Made by a program: the position numbers and the translations under genes. 40,971 nt of DNA from Candidatus Enterococcus murrayae (GTDB lineage: Bacteria; Bacillota; Bacilli; Lactobacillales; Enterococcaceae): positions 1 through 40,971 of the forward strand of contig NZ_JAFLVR010000051.1 of assembly GCF_017315985.1 (NCBI RefSeq), written 5' to 3'. Numbering within the stretch: position 1 is the stretch's first letter; every line of letters begins with the position of its first letter. Positions 39,401 to 40,971 of the stretch are shown here, in pieces. Under the pieces are notes generated by a model. It had not been told where the DNA came from. It saw only the letters and a program-made list of their open reading frames with translations, and made no database searches.

Positions 39401-40876
39401 ATGAAGACATATTTGGGCATAGATTTAGGGACAAGTTCGTTAAAAATCATTGCAGGGGATGCTGAAGGAAACGTTATTGGCAAAGCTAGTTCTTCTTTTG
39501 AGATACTCTCTGAAAAGAAAGGGTATAGTGAAGAGAGACCTCAGGACTGGATTAAGGCGTTTGACTTAGCACTGAGAGAATTATTAGTAAATCAACCGAA
39601 TTTAATTGAGTCCACAGTCTCATTAGCTTTTGCAGGACAGATGCACAGTCTTGTTTTATTAGACAAAGCAGGGAAGCCGTTAAGAAACGCGATACTTTGG
39701 AATGATACTAGAACAACTGATGAAGTCATATTATTAAATGAAAAATTTGGAGAGCACCTACTGTCAAAAGAAAAAAACATTGCGTTAGAAGGGTTTACTC
39801 TACCAAAAATTCTATGGATAAAAAAATATCAGGCAGATATTTGGAAAAATACATGGAAGTTTATGCTTCCAAAAGATTATCTTGTTTATTATTTGACAGG
39901 GAAAGTATATACGGATGTTTCTGATGCTGCGGGTACAATTCTTAGCAATATAGAAGAAGAGTGTTGGGACGAGGAGTTATTATCAGAATTATCACTTGAA
40001 AGAGAAAAATGTCCAGAAATACTGCATTCAAATGAATCGGCTGGAAAGATGTTGAAAAAGCTGAAAGAAAAGTTTGGATTTAAGAATGATATTGATATTG
40101 TAATGGGTGGAGCAGATAATGCATGTTCTGCTTTAGGAAATCTATCGGGTTTGGAACAAGGGTTAATTTCTGTTGGAACTTCTGGTGTGGTATTGAAATA
40201 TTCCAATGAGGCTTCTGATCAAGTGGGTAAGTATCATTACTTTAATTCAGCATTAAATGGACAAAAATATAAGATGGGTGTTACCTTATCCGCAGGTTTT
40301 TCATTAAATTGGTTCAAAAAAGCGATTGCACCAACAGTAAGTTTTAGCGACTTTATAAAAAGAGCTGAAAGGAGCCCAGTTGGAAGCAAAGGCCTTATCT
40401 TTCTGCCGTATCTTTTTGGTGAAAGAAGTCCTTATTTTAATGCAAAAATGACTGCAGAATTCAAGAATCTTCAGGCAAGCCATGATGAAAATGATATGAT
40501 TCGATCAATTATGGAAGGCGTTGCCTTTTCGCTTAAAAATGTTTATCAGAACATGGATGTGGATGATGAGAAATCTAAAACGTTTCGAATTACTGGAGGA
40601 ATCGTAAAAAATCCTTTTTGGATACAAATGTTTTCTGATATCTTTGAAACTGAAATAGAAGCTTTAGAAATGGATGAAGGACCTGCATTTGGTGCATTGA
40701 TATGTGCGATAAACTTTTCCGAAGGGAAGAGTCAAGAAGAAATATGGAGAAATTTTAACTCAGTCAAAAAAGTCTATAAACCTATAGAAAAGAATAGCAA
40801 TGACTATAAGAAAAGGTATCGTTTGTTCTTGGAATACAGCAATTCAAATAATAGGAGAAATTCAGAAATAGAATGA
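39401..40876 (+). CDS. FGGY-family sugar kinase, xylulokinase-like
   Basis: 491 residues, the usual size of XylB. Motifs are YLGIDLGTSSLKI (phosphate 1), AFAGQMHSLVLLD and NAILWNDTRT (substrate), DAAGTILSN, MGGADNACSALGN (catalytic Asp region), GLISVGTSGVV and the late FRITGGIVKNPFWIQM (adenosine). Xylulokinase is the best guess from AGQMHSL; a close relative acting on another ketose is possible. AGAAAGGGACC precedes the ATG. The last 95 bases of the window after it hold no recognisable gene. Confidence 0.88.
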   Translation: MKTYLGIDLGTSSLKIIAGDAEGNVIGKASSSFEILSEKKGYSEERPQDWIKAFDLALRELLVNQPNLIESTVSLAFAGQMHSLVLLDKAGKPLRNAILWNDTRTTDEVILLNEKFGEHLLSKEKNIALEGFTLPKILWIKKYQADIWKNTWKFMLPKDYLVYYLTGKVYTDVSDAAGTILSNIEEECWDEELLSELSLEREKCPEILHSNESAGKMLKKLKEKFGFKNDIDIVMGGADNACSALGNLSGLEQGLISVGTSGVVLKYSNEASDQVGKYHYFNSALNGQKYKMGVTLSAGFSLNWFKKAIAPTVSFSDFIKRAERSPVGSKGLIFLPYLFGERSPYFNAKMTAEFKNLQASHDENDMIRSIMEGVAFSLKNVYQNMDVDDEKSKTFRITGGIVKNPFWIQMFSDIFETEIEALEMDEGPAFGALICAINFSEGKSQEEIWRNFNSVKKVYKPIEKNSNDYKKRYRLFLEYSNSNNRRNSEIE

Positions 40877-40971
40877 TTTCGGTGCTTTTAACCCAATGAG
40901 GAGCGATTTTTTAGTATGATCTTCGACTAATGAACATGAATGAATTATCTATTGGGTTTGTCAACTAAACT

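Noticed and set aside
40877-40971. Possible insertion-sequence end (GGGTTTGTCAACTAAACT at the window edge)
   Set aside because: It faintly resembles terminal repeats of some transposons, but no transposase or matching partner end is visible inside the window.
1-40971. CRISPR array, prophage or toxin-antitoxin pair
   Set aside because: No regularly spaced repeats, no phage structural or integrase genes and no recognisable two-gene toxin-antitoxin module were seen on either strand.

Overview
The window looks like chromosome of a low-GC Gram-positive coccus of the order Lactobacillales, most probably Enterococcus (species not resolved). The reasons are a WxL surface-protein locus with its DUF916/DUF3324 partner, a LiaX-like/PspC cluster, an Agr/Fsr-type peptide quorum system, strong AGGAGG-type ribosome binding sites and an AT-rich composition. 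No phage, plasmid or complete insertion sequence is visible.

Layout. (1) 315-9656: a WxL cell-surface operon. It holds a large WxL adhesin broken by a one-base frameshift, an LPXTG protein, three small WxL proteins, the DUF916/DUF3324 membrane partner, a sortase, a secreted protein of unknown function and an Mga-like regulator. (2) 9713-11203: a MarR regulator with a palindromic operator, a B3/B4-domain protein, and the tail of a lost GPH sugar transporter. (3) 11258-13290: an arsenic operon (ArsR, thioredoxin-coupled ArsC, an ArsP-like permease, a mini-thioredoxin). (4) 13338-19211: housekeeping and accessory genes. These are a HAD phosphatase, a PhzF-like protein, a TetR-controlled membrane protein/flavodoxin operon, a tRNA-like element, an FMN-riboswitch-controlled RibU plus flavin-binding oxidase-like protein, and a GNAT acetyltransferase. 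(5) 19342-22030: a LiaX-like envelope-stress cluster with two paralogous PspC proteins; two of its promoters share one conserved module. (6) 22450-24006: a second, orphan Mga-like regulator. (7) 24206-29670: a thiolactone-type quorum-sensing locus on the minus strand (stand-alone LytTR protein, AgrB, a 49-residue AgrD, AgrC, AgrA), followed on the plus strand by a secreted NlpC/P60 hydrolase and a small membrane protein. Tandem 21-bp-spaced LytTR-type sites lie in front of the first gene of the minus operon and in front of the small membrane protein. (8) 29909-40876: a DeoR-controlled sugar operon with a class II aldolase, fructose-type PTS IIA/IIB/IIC, a lyxose-isomerase-like cupin, DhaK, DhaL, RpiB, two tandem TIM homologues, an aldose epimerase and a xylulokinase-like FGGY kinase.

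How they fit together. The surface operon encodes a complete WxL complex with its own sortase and regulator. The Agr locus should make and sense a cyclic peptide centred on CLIWG. The sugar operon has the parts expected for a ketose, pentose or tetrose feeding the pentose-phosphate pathway and lower glycolysis. Its most unusual member is the second TIM homologue, which keeps the TIM fold motifs and the phosphate-binding motifs but has lost the catalytic lysine and the catalytic glutamate. All functional calls are from reading motifs and gene order; no database search was run.
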